Part shown: positions 1 to 8,081 of the stretch, piece by piece
Position numbering within the stretch: position 1 is the stretch's first letter
Layout of the letters: every line of letters starts with the position of its first letter
Source: Rhizobium croatiense
GTDB taxonomy: Bacteria; Pseudomonadota; Alphaproteobacteria; Rhizobiales; Rhizobiaceae
Assembly: GCF_019793465.1 (NCBI RefSeq)
Contig: NZ_JAILYJ010000004.1
Location: forward strand, 248,001-312,000
Direction of reading: 5' to 3'
DNA length: 64,000 bases
Program-made: the position numbers and the translations under genes
The notes under the pieces: generated by a model
Database searches by the model: none
Seen by the model: only the letters and a program-made list of their open reading frames with translations
Told to the model about the DNA's origin: nothing

Positions 1-1
1 A

Positions 2-577
2 AACCTGCCGGTGCCGGACGGCGACAAGGTCGTTCCCGTCGCAAACAGGCTGATCGACAGCGGCAAATACGATCTGATCGTCGCCTCCCAGGACTGGCAC
101 CCGCCCGGCCACGGCAGCTTCGCCTCCGCCCATCCGGGTGCCGCCCCCTTCGAGATGGGCGAATTGTCGGGCAAACCGCAGATGATGTGGCCCGACCACT
201 GCATCCAGGGCACGCTCGATGCCGAACTGCATCCGGAGCTCAAATCCGAAGAAATCGACCTGATCCAGCAGAAGGGCGAGGATCCCAGGATCGACAGCTA
301 TTCGGCCTTCCGCGACAATGATCGAGACGCTTCGACCGGCCTTTCCGATTTCCTCGAAGATCAGGGGGTGACCGATCTCGACGTCTGCGGTCTGGCGACC
401 GATTACTGCGTCAAATTCTCCGCGCTCGACGCGCTGGAGATGATGCCGGGCGTGCGCGTTCGCTTCATCGAGGACGCAAGCCGCGGCATCACCCCTGAAG
501 GCGTCGCCACTGCCATCGACGAGATGCGGGCGCATGGCATCGCCGTGATCAACAGTGCGGATGCCTTGCGCGAATGA
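2..577 (+). CDS. pncA: Nicotinamidase PncA, 5' end outside the window
   Basis: Cysteine hydrolase of the isochorismatase fold that deamidates nicotinamide to nicotinate for NAD salvage in the cytoplasm. The visible part begins in frame at base 2 (NLPVPDGDKVVPVAN), which in this family follows the N-terminal catalytic Asp motif, so roughly 15-25 codons, including that Asp, lie before the window. The metal-site segments DWHPPGHGSF and WPDHC are present, and the nucleophile Cys lies in ATDYC near the C-terminus. A GTG at base 11 is not a credible start because homology continues upstream of it. The gene converges with the next one, leaving only 12 bases between the stops. Family assignment is firm; the missing N-terminus is a window effect. 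Confidence 0.93.
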   Translation, partial: NLPVPDGDKVVPVANRLIDSGKYDLIVASQDWHPPGHGSFASAHPGAAPFEMGELSGKPQMMWPDHCIQGTLDAELHPELKSEEIDLIQQKGEDPRIDSYSAFRDNDRDASTGLSDFLEDQGVTDLDVCGLATDYCVKFSALDALEMMPGVRVRFIEDASRGITPEGVATAIDEMRAHGIAVINSADALRE

Positions 578-589
578 ACCGCCGATCTT

Positions 590-2218
590 CTATTTCAACA
601 GATAGGCATCGAATGTCTCATCGCTGCCGGCAACGGGGCCGAAACGCTTGACGAGGGTCGTCTCGCTCCGGAATGCGGAAATCTCCTCCGGCGTCAGAGA
701 CAGCAGCCAGCTGTAACTTTCGCGCAATGAGACGGGCGCGGCAATTCGGTCAAGCCGCTGTGAGAGAAGAATGACGATGGGCGCGTGCTCGCTCTGCCGC
801 AGTTGCCGCGCCGTCTGCAGTATATCGGCAAGGCTGAGCGAATGCCGCGCATTGCGGGTATACCGCACGATCGCGCCGAACCGTTGCTCCCGTAGAAGAT
901 AGGTGCGATTGGGGATGTAATAGGGCAAGGGCTCCACGAGATAATCGGGATCCGCCATGATGATCGCATCCTTGAGATCCGGGCGCGATTGAATGAACGA
1001 CCCGAGATCCCGGGCTCGGCTCAGCGGAATGTCGGTGAAGAGGAACTGATGTACCTTTTCGATACCGGAGGCGACCTGCAGCGCCAGCAATATCATGAAG
1101 CACAGACGCCCGATCTTGACGACGCCACCGGATGACTCGACACCGGCAATGCCCGCGGCTGCGGGCCGGGAGCGGCGGACCAAGGCAATCATGCCGATGA
1201 TGAAGACCAGCCATAGGGCCTGATGTCTGTAGCTACCTGGGTAGACAAGTGTAAAAAGCAGCGAAAACCCTAGGAGAACCGATGCGGCCGCGAGCATCGC
1301 CGGCCGCCGATTGGCCAGCCCAAGCAGACTGCCATAGATGAGCACCGCCATCAGCGAGGCGAAAACCCGGGCAAGCGATGGATCGGCCACGACCAGCCGA
1401 AGGATCCTGTCGGGGTAGAACTCCATGAAATAGGAACTCGCCCCGGCAAAGGCATAAAGGACCAGCGGGGCGAAATTCTTGCCTGCGAGATCGTTCTGCC
1501 CGGCATCGTTGAAGGTGGGATAGACTGTCATCACGCACAGAACAACGCCGATCGCGGCAATGACAGCGGCTGTCGCAAAGGCCCGATATGCCGACAGAGA
1601 AGGTCTTGGACGCGCCAGGACCAAATCGAAAAACCAATAGGCAAGAAAGCCGCCGACCAGCACGACCGAGTGGACGTTGGTATTTGCCAGCAAGGCAAAC
1701 AACAGGCCGAGTACCATGCCGTTGCGCATTCCTCTCTCCCAGCTCAGGACGATAAGGAAGACCAAAAGCATGCTGATGCCGTAATTTCGCGACATCGCGG
1801 CGTAGTCGAAAACCGAAAAGCTGCTGAACAACGACAGCAGCATGATCGATCGCGGCAGTTCAAGCCTGAAAACAAGAAGGTAGGCCGAGGCGGCCGCGAT
1901 CGTCAGCGCGACGATTTTCAGGACGACGGGAGAGCCGACGACAAGATGAGCGGCGCGCAACAGGATATACCAGAGTGCCGGATGACCTTCGCCATGCATC
2001 TGGCGAAGCATATCGATGAAACTCTCCCCCTGAAGGGCAAGCGACAAGGCGCGAACCTCATCGCGCCACACGGTTTCTGACCAGCAAAGCGCGGATGCCA
2101 GCGCAAACCACACCACAAAGATCAACGTCTTGCAGAGCGTTGTTGATCGAGGTTCATCGATTTTAGAGACAATCACAGCCAACGGAAGCAACCCGGTCAT
2201 CGAAAATGCCGTGACCAT
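590..2218 (-). CDS. Multi-pass membrane protein resembling GT-C / ArnT-type glycosyltransferases
   Basis: A 542-residue polytopic protein with about ten hydrophobic segments and a soluble C-terminal part of about 160 residues. The first periplasmic loop carries WRDEVRALSL followed by GEGHPALWY. This matches the acidic-motif and GHP(P/A)LWY pattern of polyprenyl-phosphate-dependent GT-C transferases (dolichyl-mannosyltransferase and ArnT superfamily). By analogy it would move a sugar from a lipid-linked donor onto a lipid or polysaccharide on the periplasmic side. Substrate and donor cannot be read from the sequence, and no partner glycosyltransferase or polyprenyl-phosphate-sugar synthase adjoins it. 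It stands alone between pncA (convergent) and a divergent RibD-like gene. The family call is moderately confident. Confidence 0.7.
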   Translation of the reverse strand: MVTAFSMTGLLPLAVIVSKIDEPRSTTLCKTLIFVVWFALASALCWSETVWRDEVRALSLALQGESFIDMLRQMHGEGHPALWYILLRAAHLVVGSPVVLKIVALTIAAASAYLLVFRLELPRSIMLLSLFSSFSVFDYAAMSRNYGISMLLVFLIVLSWERGMRNGMVLGLLFALLANTNVHSVVLVGGFLAYWFFDLVLARPRPSLSAYRAFATAAVIAAIGVVLCVMTVYPTFNDAGQNDLAGKNFAPLVLYAFAGASSYFMEFYPDRILRLVVADPSLARVFASLMAVLIYGSLLGLANRRPAMLAAASVLLGFSLLFTLVYPGSYRHQALWLVFIIGMIALVRRSRPAAAGIAGVESSGGVVKIGRLCFMILLALQVASGIEKVHQFLFTDIPLSRARDLGSFIQSRPDLKDAIIMADPDYLVEPLPYYIPNRTYLLREQRFGAIVRYTRNARHSLSLADILQTARQLRQSEHAPIVILLSQRLDRIAAPVSLRESYSWLLSLTPEEISAFRSETTLVKRFGPVAGSDETFDAYLLK

Positions 2219-2341
2219 AGCGGCGCCCCGATAATTTGACGTTAAGGTGAAATATCCTCGCCGGATTGATGCGTCCCGTGTCGGTTCGGCTTATATCGAT
2301 CCGTCCTTGCTTCTGAACGAACCAAACATGGGAGTTGAGAG

Positions 2342-3007
2342 ATGAGAAAGCTTGTGACTGCGGCCTTCGTGAGCCTCGACGGCGTTATGCAGGCGCCTGG
2401 CGCGCCCGAGGAAGATCCGACCGGGGGCTTCAAACTTGGCGGCTGGACCGTCAATTACTGGGACGAGCCGATGGGGGAGTTCATGGACGGGATCTTTACC
2501 GATCCTTTCGCTCTGCTGCTCGGCCGCAAGACCTACGAGATCTTCGCCGCGCACTGGCCCTTTGTCGGGCAAGACGACCCCATCGGAAAGGCCTTCAACG
2601 CTGCGACCAAATATGTCGCGACGACATCACAAGAGCCGCTCACCTGGGAAAATTCCGTTCCGCTGCGCGGCGATGCCGTCGCCGAAATCGCCCGGCTGAA
2701 GCAGGAGGACGGCCCCGACCTGCTGACGCAGGGCAGCAGCGGACTGCTGCAAACGCTGCTGGCGCACGACCTGATCGACGAACTCCGGCTCCTGACCTTC
2801 CCGCTCATCCTCGGTCCCGGTAAGCGCCTGTTCGGCACGGGTGCCACACCGGCAGCGCTGAAGCTCACCGCCAACTCGGTATCGACGACGGGCGTCATCA
2901 TGAGCGTCTATCAGCGCGCCGGCGAGGTCAAACCCGGCAGCTTCGCGATGCAGGAGCCCTCGCAGGCCGAACTGGCGCGCCGGGAGCGGATGAAGCGCGA
3001 GGGGTGA
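2342..3007 (+). CDS. RibD C-terminal / dihydrofolate-reductase-fold protein
   Basis: A 221-residue protein beginning MRKLVTAAFVSLDGVMQAPG, the usual start of stand-alone RibD C-terminal domain proteins (DHFR fold). It contains LLGRKTYE, a late GSSGLLQTLLAHDLIDELRL segment and PLILGPGKRLF, the typical order of this family. Such proteins are NADPH-dependent reductases of mostly unknown substrate; being outside a riboflavin operon, a riboflavin role is not implied. The ATG follows GGGAGTTGAG. The last 30 residues (QEPSQAELARRERMKREG) are charged and probably disordered. The gene is divergent from the GT-C-like gene, sharing a 123-base spacer, and convergent with the DUF2164 gene. Confidence 0.85.
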   Translation: MRKLVTAAFVSLDGVMQAPGAPEEDPTGGFKLGGWTVNYWDEPMGEFMDGIFTDPFALLLGRKTYEIFAAHWPFVGQDDPIGKAFNAATKYVATTSQEPLTWENSVPLRGDAVAEIARLKQEDGPDLLTQGSSGLLQTLLAHDLIDELRLLTFPLILGPGKRLFGTGATPAALKLTANSVSTTGVIMSVYQRAGEVKPGSFAMQEPSQAELARRERMKREG

Positions 3008-3017
3008 AGCGGGCCGC

Positions 3018-3281
3018 TCAGGCGCCCCCGGCCTTGTTCTTCTCGTCACGCTCGAGCAGATAGATGTCCTCGGCGAGGTCCTCCATCTTCTTCAAAAGGG
3101 CGGCGTGTGCATCGCGAAGACCCTGATTGTAATAGTGAGCGCCAATCTCCTCGGCGAAGAAATCGAGCAGGAACTCGGCCGGCAGCGCACCGATCGGCTG
3201 GTCGAGTTCCGTCTCGAAATAGCGGCGGATGCGCGAGACGATCGCCGCTTTCGCTTCCTTGGTAAATTCGATCTTCTTCAT
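3018..3281 (-). CDS. DUF2164 family protein
   Basis: Small soluble protein of 87 residues starting MKKIEFTKEAKAAIVSRIRRYF, a clear DUF2164 pattern with the internal PAEFLLDFFAEEIGAHYYNQG segment. It is predicted helical and has no membrane segment. I chose the ATG at 3281 over an upstream in-frame start at 3311 because GGAGAGG sits 6 bases before it and homology starts there. The function of the family is unknown. The gene converges with the RibD-like gene (10 bases apart) and is divergent from azlC. Confidence 0.85.
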   Translation of the reverse strand: MKKIEFTKEAKAAIVSRIRRYFETELDQPIGALPAEFLLDFFAEEIGAHYYNQGLRDAHAALLKKMEDLAEDIYLLERDEKNKAGGA

Positions 3282-3413
3282 GGGCACCTCTCCGCCGGTT
3301 GCGATCAGCACGTCGATGCTTCAGCGAAATCGATTGATCAATCAACGAAATTCAATTGCCGTTGCAGATTGCAGACCATAAGGGAAAGCTGAATTTCCAA
3401 CAGGATCACCCAG

Positions 3414-4145
3414 ATGAATCGCGCCGACTTTGTTGAAGGTTTGCGGGGCGGCTCCGCCGTTGCGCTGGCGTCGGCACCCTTCGGCGCGCTATTCGGAGCG
3501 CTCGCGGTCGAAAACGGCATGTCGCTTTCCGAAGCCGCGTTCATGAGCGCCACCGTCTATGCCGGCGCCAGCCAGATGGTCGGCATCGAGCTCTTCGGCC
3601 ACAATGTCCACGCCTGGCTGATCGTGCTGTCGATCCTCGCCGTCAATTTTCGCCACGTGCTCTATTCGGCGGCCTTGGCGCGCTATATCGGCCATTTCAC
3701 GCCGGTGCAGAAATTCTTCACCTTCTTCCTGCTCGTCGATCCGCAATTTGCCGAAGCGGTGAAGCGCAGCGAGGCCGGCAAACCGCTGACCTTCGCCTGG
3801 TATTTCGGCTTCGGCATCATCATCTACATTCCCTGGGTGCTGATCAGCGTCGCCGGCGGCATGCTCGGCGGCTTCATCGGCGATCCGAAGGCGATCGGCC
3901 TCGATATCCTGCTGCCGGCCTATTTCCTCGGCATCGTCCTCGGCTTCCGCAAGCGCGACAATTTCCTGCCCGTCGCAGTCGTCAGCGGAGTGGCTTCGGT
4001 GCTCGCCTATCGCTATGTCGGCTCCCCCTGGCATGTGAGCCTCGGTGCAGCCGCCGGCATCGTGCTCGCCGCCCTGCTGCCATTGGCGCCGCAAGAGCCC
4101 GATCCTGAAGCGGACGCCCTGCAATCCGAAGTGCACGAGGTCTGA
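3414..4145 (+). CDS. azlC: AzlC-type branched-chain amino acid exporter, large subunit
   Basis: A 243-residue inner-membrane protein of the AzlC (LIV-E) family. It starts with FVEGLRGGSAVALASAPFGALFGALA and has the family segments SATVYAGASQMVGIELF and VNFRHVLYSAALARYIGHF. About six to eight hydrophobic helices are seen. With AzlD it forms an exporter of branched-chain or similar amino acids; the exact substrate here is not known. The start ATG is preceded by AGGAT. It is followed after 3 bases by azlD, so the two are one transcription unit. The acidic C-terminal tail (QEPDPEADALQSEVHEV) is cytoplasmic or disordered. Confidence 0.93.
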   Translation: MNRADFVEGLRGGSAVALASAPFGALFGALAVENGMSLSEAAFMSATVYAGASQMVGIELFGHNVHAWLIVLSILAVNFRHVLYSAALARYIGHFTPVQKFFTFFLLVDPQFAEAVKRSEAGKPLTFAWYFGFGIIIYIPWVLISVAGGMLGGFIGDPKAIGLDILLPAYFLGIVLGFRKRDNFLPVAVVSGVASVLAYRYVGSPWHVSLGAAAGIVLAALLPLAPQEPDPEADALQSEVHEV

Positions 4146-4148
4146 GCC

Positions 4149-4457
4149 ATGGAATTCGATCTTCACATGGCGCTCGTCATCCTCGCTGCCGCTGCCGCCA
4201 CCTTCGCCACCCGTATCGGCGGCTACATCCTCATTACCCGGATGAAGAGCATTCCGCCGCGCATGGAGGCGGCGCTGAATGCCGTCCCGGCCGCCGTGCT
4301 GACGACGCTGGTCGCGCCAGCCTTCTTCATCGGCGGCTGGGAGTCGAAGCTGGCGCTCGCCGTCGCCCTCTTCGTCGGCCTGCGTTTCACCCACACATGG
4401 ATGCTGGTCGCCGCCTGGATCGTCGTGATGATCTGGCGCCATAGCGCCGGCGTTTGA
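4149..4457 (+). CDS. azlD: AzlD-type small subunit of the amino acid exporter
   Basis: A 102-residue, four-helix membrane protein of the AzlD family, recognised from the ATFATRIGGYILITRMKSIPPRMEAALNAVPAAVL segment and the partner gene 3 bases upstream. It is needed with AzlC for export of branched-chain amino acids in characterised systems. Its stop codon TGA lies in the loop of a 9-bp perfect hairpin shared with the convergent aminopeptidase gene. Confidence 0.92.
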   Translation: MEFDLHMALVILAAAAATFATRIGGYILITRMKSIPPRMEAALNAVPAAVLTTLVAPAFFIGGWESKLALAVALFVGLRFTHTWMLVAAWIVVMIWRHSAGV

Positions 4458-4465
4458 CGCCGGCG
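4445..4465. terminator. GC hairpin between convergent azlD and aminopeptidase genes
   Basis: CGCCGGCGT-TTG-ACGCCGGCG forms a perfect 9-bp stem that encloses the azlD stop codon. No T-run follows on either strand, so intrinsic termination is not proven; the position between two convergent stops makes a terminator or mRNA-end stabiliser plausible. Confidence 0.4.
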
Positions 4466-4477
4466 TTCAGGCGCCTC

Positions 4478-6313
4478 CTAATATTCCAGCGGCAGCGTCG
4501 CGTTTTCGAGCCACGCCCTGACGTCGTGATCGTGGATCAGCGGTATCAGCGCCTCGCGCGTGCGGCGGTGATAGTCGTTGAACCAGTGCAGCTCGTCGTG
4601 AGTCAGCAGCTCGGGGATGACCAGGCTGCGGTCGATCGGGCAGAAGGTCAGCGTCTCGAAGCCGAGCATGGCCATATCGCCGCCCTCGATCTCCTCGGCC
4701 CCGCGCACATAGATCAGATTCTCGATGCGGATGCCGAAGCTGCCCGGCCGGTAATAACCCGGCTCGTTCGAAAGGATCATGCCGGGCAGCAGCTCCTGCG
4801 TCGAAAGCCTGGAAATGCGCTGCGGCCCCTCATGCACCGAGAGATAGGAGCCGACGCCATGGCCCGTACCATGGGCGAAATCGGCCCCCGCCCGCCACAG
4901 CGCGATACGCGCCAGCGGATCGAGGTCGCAGCCGCGCGTACCCTTCGGGAAACGCGCCGTGCTGATCTGGATCATGCCCTTCAGCACCAGCGTGAAGAAG
5001 CGGCGATGCTCCTCCGAAACCGCGCCTATGCCGACGGTGCGGGTGATGTCGGTCGTGCCGTTTATATATTGCGCGCCGGAATCGATCAGGAAGAGTTCGC
5101 CGGCCTCAATCATTCGGTTGGTCTCGGTCGTCACCCGGTAATGCATGATCGCCGCATGTTCGCCCGCACCCGAAATCGTATCGAAGGATATGTCCTTCAG
5201 CGGGTTCTGCATGCTCTGGCCGACGCGGGCGCGCGCCGCTTCGAGGTGCTCTGCCGCTGCGATCTCACTGACCGTGCCGGGATTTTCCTGCGACAGCCAA
5301 TAAAGGAATTCCACCATCGCCGCGCCGTCCTGCAGATGCGCGGCAGCCGAACCGTTGATTTCGACGTCGTTTTTCACCGCGCGCGGCAGCTTGGCGGGGT
5401 CGATACCCTCCACTGCCTCTCCGCCCGCCTTGCGAATAACCTCGGCAAGCGCATAGGAAGCGATATCGGGATCGATCAGCACACGGCCGCCATCCCTGGA
5501 AACAGCGGCGAGCCGCTCTTCCAGAGTCGAAGGCGGCAGCTGGGTGCAGATCTGCCCGAGATAGGCCTCCGGTTCGATGCCGGTCTTGCGCTTGTCGAGA
5601 AAAAGTTCGGCCCGCCCGTCGGCATGGATGATGGCCCGCGCCAGCGGATGCGGCGTGTGCGGCACGTCGGCGCCGCGGATGTTGAAGATCCAGGCGACCG
5701 ACGACGGATCGGCGATCAGCACCGCCGCGAGCTCCTTCTTCTTAAGATTGGCGGCGATTGTCGCGATCTTGTCGCTCGCCAGCACGCCGGCCTGGGCGAC
5801 ATTCTGGATGGTCACGGCGCCGAGCGGCTCGGCCGGCCGGTCGTTCCACAGCCTGTCGAGCGGATTGTGCGGCAGGAAGACGAGGCTGCCGCCGATCTCT
5901 GAAAGCGCCCTTTCCAGACGGCGCACTTCGGCACCCGCATGCAGCCAGGGATCGATGCCGAGCCGCAGCCCCTTGCCGCCGTTTGCGGCAAGCCAGACAT
6001 GCGGCGGCTCGTTGACGAGATCGCCGCCCGAAAACACCGAACCGTCGACCTGTTCGGCAAGCTGCGTCACATAGCGCCCGTCGACGAAAACGATCGCCTG
6101 CGTGCGCAGGATCAGCGCGACGCCCGCCGAACCGGTGAAGCCGGTCAGCCATGCCAAGCGCTCGGAGCAGGCGGGAACATATTCGCCGTTGAATTCGTCG
6201 GCGCGCGGCACGAGGAAGGCGTCGATGCCGAGCGAATCGAAAGTGGCGCGCACCGCCGAAACCCGATCCTTGCCGAAGTGCGGCGTGGAGGTGACCTCGA
6301 AAGACTGGAACAT
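4478..6313 (-). CDS. M24B aminopeptidase P (Xaa-Pro aminopeptidase)
   Basis: A 611-residue cytoplasmic metallopeptidase that removes N-terminal residues preceding proline. Two creatinase N-terminal-like domains (about residues 1-300) precede the pita-bread catalytic domain. Its dinuclear metal ligands are visible: the Asp pair in LIDSGAQYINGTTDITRT, His in HGTGHGVGSYLSVHEGP, Glu in NEPGYY and Glu in RIENLIYV. The length of about 610 residues matches the long three-domain form. I placed the start at MFQSFEVT; an in-frame ATG 17 codons upstream adds a segment with no family match. It is convergent with azlD and divergent from the 57-codon gene. Confidence 0.93.
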   Translation of the reverse strand: MFQSFEVTSTPHFGKDRVSAVRATFDSLGIDAFLVPRADEFNGEYVPACSERLAWLTGFTGSAGVALILRTQAIVFVDGRYVTQLAEQVDGSVFSGGDLVNEPPHVWLAANGGKGLRLGIDPWLHAGAEVRRLERALSEIGGSLVFLPHNPLDRLWNDRPAEPLGAVTIQNVAQAGVLASDKIATIAANLKKKELAAVLIADPSSVAWIFNIRGADVPHTPHPLARAIIHADGRAELFLDKRKTGIEPEAYLGQICTQLPPSTLEERLAAVSRDGGRVLIDPDIASYALAEVIRKAGGEAVEGIDPAKLPRAVKNDVEINGSAAAHLQDGAAMVEFLYWLSQENPGTVSEIAAAEHLEAARARVGQSMQNPLKDISFDTISGAGEHAAIMHYRVTTETNRMIEAGELFLIDSGAQYINGTTDITRTVGIGAVSEEHRRFFTLVLKGMIQISTARFPKGTRGCDLDPLARIALWRAGADFAHGTGHGVGSYLSVHEGPQRISRLSTQELLPGMILSNEPGYYRPGSFGIRIENLIYVRGAEEIEGGDMAMLGFETLTFCPIDRSLVIPELLTHDELHWFNDYHRRTREALIPLIHDHDVRAWLENATLPLEY

Positions 6314-6465
6314 GCTGGAAACCCGAATGATTGAAACGAATCCGGTTAATGGGATGCCGGCCATGTTAGCGAAATTTCAATCGATGGGGAGAAAAAGCGT
6401 CGAAACGAGTCGAAGTCGCTGCAGGCGCCCAATATTTTGACAGAACTGTGACGGCAAAAGTTAAT

Positions 6466-6483
6466 TTGGCACGCTTTATGCAT
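6466..6483 (+). promoter_or_regulatory. Possible sigma-54 (-24/-12) promoter of the 57-codon gene
   Basis: TTGGCACGCTTTATGCAT has the GG-N10-GC spacing and the TGGCACG -24 block of RpoN promoters; the -12 block is ATGCA instead of TTGCA. A sigma-70-like TTGACA-N17-GTTAAT starts about 30 bases earlier. Both point towards the small gene whose ATG is 109 bases downstream. Inference from sequence only. Confidence 0.5.
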
Positions 6484-6591
6484 TGGCCGCATGGCTCCCA
6501 TGAGCAAAACCCTCTGCCTCCGTATTTCAGAATAGCTATATAGGCGCCATCGAACGGTTCGGACGAACCAGCAAACAAAGGATTTTCTGAA

Positions 6592-6765
6592 ATGACCGCC
6601 TCTCTCTCGCGCTTCGCATACAGCAGCCCGGTGCAGGCTGGCGAACGCCAGACCGTGCGTCACGTGATCGGCGCCCGCCGCCCGCAGAGCGAAGACAGCC
6701 TCAAGCTGCTCGGCGCCGGCCAGCGCGTCACGCGCCACCAAGGCGCCCCCAGCTACGCGTTCTAA
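6592..6765 (+). CDS. Small basic protein, 57 residues, unknown function
   Basis: Open frame from ATG at 6592 to TAA, coding MTASLSRFAYSSPVQAG and ending GAPSYAF. It is rich in Arg, Ser and Gln, with no membrane segment, no Cys pair and no domain I recognise. Support for it being real: AAAGGA lies 10-15 bases before the ATG, a -24/-12-like promoter lies upstream, codon use has the strong GC third-position bias of neighbouring genes (GGC GCC GGC), and a strong intrinsic terminator follows at 6877-6905. Its function cannot be inferred from its neighbours (aminopeptidase, prmA). It could be a small RNA-binding or stress protein, but that is a guess. Confidence 0.6.
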   Translation: MTASLSRFAYSSPVQAGERQTVRHVIGARRPQSEDSLKLLGAGQRVTRHQGAPSYAF

Positions 6766-6791
6766 GCCTGCCCGTCCGTCTCCTCCCTCCC

Positions 6792-6876
6792 GGACCGGCC
6801 TATTGGAATGCAGTAGAGCCCGCTCGAGCGCTCCTCCTCCTTCGAGCTCGCGGGCATTGGCCGGATAGACCGGTCC
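6792..6876 (+). other. Highly folded 3' region after the 57-codon gene
   Basis: GGACCGG at 6792 is the exact complement of CCGGTCC at 6870. Inside, GCCCGC/GCGGGC and two copies of TCGAGC-like sequence allow a long branched hairpin. It lies between the small gene and its terminator and has no convincing ORF, so it looks like a structured 3' untranslated RNA. Together with the terminator and the repeat at 6939 it fills the 383-base gap to prmA. Confidence 0.4.
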
Positions 6877-6905
6877 AAGGCGGTGCCACCGGCACCGCCT
6901 TTTTT
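6877..6905 (+). terminator. Intrinsic terminator of the 57-codon gene
   Basis: AGGCGGTGCC-ACC-GGCACCGCCT forms a perfect 10-bp stem with a 3-base loop, followed by a T-run (6900-6905). Confidence 0.85.
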
Positions 6906-6938
6906 GTTCGGGAAATCAGGAAAGGTGGTCAAGGTCGC

Positions 6939-7120
6939 GGTTTGCTTCCTCTTCTCCCCAGCGGGGAGAAGGTGGCCCGAAGGATCGGATGAGGGGGGTA
7001 CACGGCGCACCCTATCTATTGCCCTTCGCTACGCTCAGCGCATTCGCGGCTTTGCCGCCCACCTCCTCATCTGCCCTTCGGGCATCTTCTCCCCGCTGGG
7101 GCGAAGAGGGAGCAAGCCGC
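6939..7120. repeat. Rhizobial intergenic inverted-repeat element (RIME-like)
   Basis: Two arms of about 55 bases face each other. The left arm reads TTTGCTTCCTCTTCTCCCC, then AGCGGGGAGAAGGTG, CCCGAAGG and GGATGAGG. The right arm is its complement with a few differences (ends CGCTGGGGCGAAGAGGGAGC). Each arm also contains its own small palindrome, CTTCTCCCC-AG-CGGGGAGAAG. Between them is about 65 bases of spacer. This looks like the short mosaic palindromes known from rhizobial intergenic regions; the family name is inference. Confidence 0.75.
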
Positions 7121-7148
7121 CCTGTCAGGCCCAAATTTTCCACCTTCG

Positions 7149-8027
7149 TCACGGTCGATCCAAATGGATCGTCACCCAGCCGTTCCGCCAGATCGTTCTG
7201 ACGTGCCGGAGCCTCGCACCACTATAGGCGGCGATCACCTTCCACCGCTGCGCGGCGAGAATCCCCGACAAGATCACCGACCCGCCGGGCGCAAGATGGG
7301 CAGCGAGCTGCGGCGCCATCCGGATCAGCGGCCGGGCAAGGATGTTGGCGATGATGAGATCGAAGGGACCATGCTCGGAAAAAGCAGTCGAATGAAAGCC
7401 TGGTGCGGTTCTGGTCACGATGCCCGAGGCAATGCCGTTACGGCGGACGTTTCCGGCGGCGACCCGTGTGGCGATCGGGTCGATGTCGGTGGCGAGCACC
7501 GGTATGTTTTTCAATTTGCGCACGGCGATCGCCAGCACGCCGCTGCCGGTACCGAGGTCGAGCGCGTTGCGGACGCGGCGCGACCGGACTACGCAATCGA
7601 TCACCTCCAGGCAGCCGGCCGTCGTGCCATGATGGCCGGTGCCGAAAGCCTGGCCGGCATCGATCTCGATGGCGATGTCGCCGGGCCGGACCTTGTCGCG
7701 GTCATGCGAGCCGTGCACCAGAAAGCGCCCTGCCCTGACGGGCTTCAGCCCCTCCAGCGACTTCACCACCCAATCGACGTCGGGAATGACCTCCCGCAGC
7801 AGCTCAGCATCAGGAAAGGGGCTTTTCAGCGCCGTCTCGACACGGAAGCGCACCTGCGCCTCGTCCTCTGCCATCATGTAGACGGAGGCTTCCCAGATAT
7901 CCCTCTTCTCATCGACCTCAGTGGTGCCGATGGCAAAATCTTCTTCGCCGAAGACCTCGCTTAGAAGGTCGAGAATCTTTTCGGCCTTGCTCTCGGTCGT
8001 CGATACGTAAAGGCGGATTTCACTCAC
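7149..8027 (-). CDS. prmA: Ribosomal protein L11 methyltransferase PrmA
   Basis: A 292-residue SAM-dependent methyltransferase that trimethylates ribosomal protein L11. The N-terminal half (about 1-110) is the L11-recognition region. The Rossmann core has motif I LDLGTGSGVLAIAVRKL, VLATDIDPIATRVA, and the catalytic-loop IIANILARPLIRMAPQL characteristic of PrmA. Length is normal for the alphaproteobacterial form. It lies 54 bases downstream of the SCO1-like gene on the same strand and may share its transcript. The intergenic repeat at 6939-7120 begins 28 bases after its stop. Confidence 0.94.
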   Translation of the reverse strand: MSEIRLYVSTTESKAEKILDLLSEVFGEEDFAIGTTEVDEKRDIWEASVYMMAEDEAQVRFRVETALKSPFPDAELLREVIPDVDWVVKSLEGLKPVRAGRFLVHGSHDRDKVRPGDIAIEIDAGQAFGTGHHGTTAGCLEVIDCVVRSRRVRNALDLGTGSGVLAIAVRKLKNIPVLATDIDPIATRVAAGNVRRNGIASGIVTRTAPGFHSTAFSEHGPFDLIIANILARPLIRMAPQLAAHLAPGGSVILSGILAAQRWKVIAAYSGARLRHVRTIWRNGWVTIHLDRP

Positions 8028-8081
8028 GATAGGCGGTCTTTCCCGTTTCCGTTGCCCGCCACCGGTCGGGCCAGCGCCCTA

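Noticed and set aside
4454-5902. Plus-strand open frame of 482 codons
   Set aside because: Antisense to the M24 aminopeptidase, whose metal ligands are all intact; the frame shows no domain.
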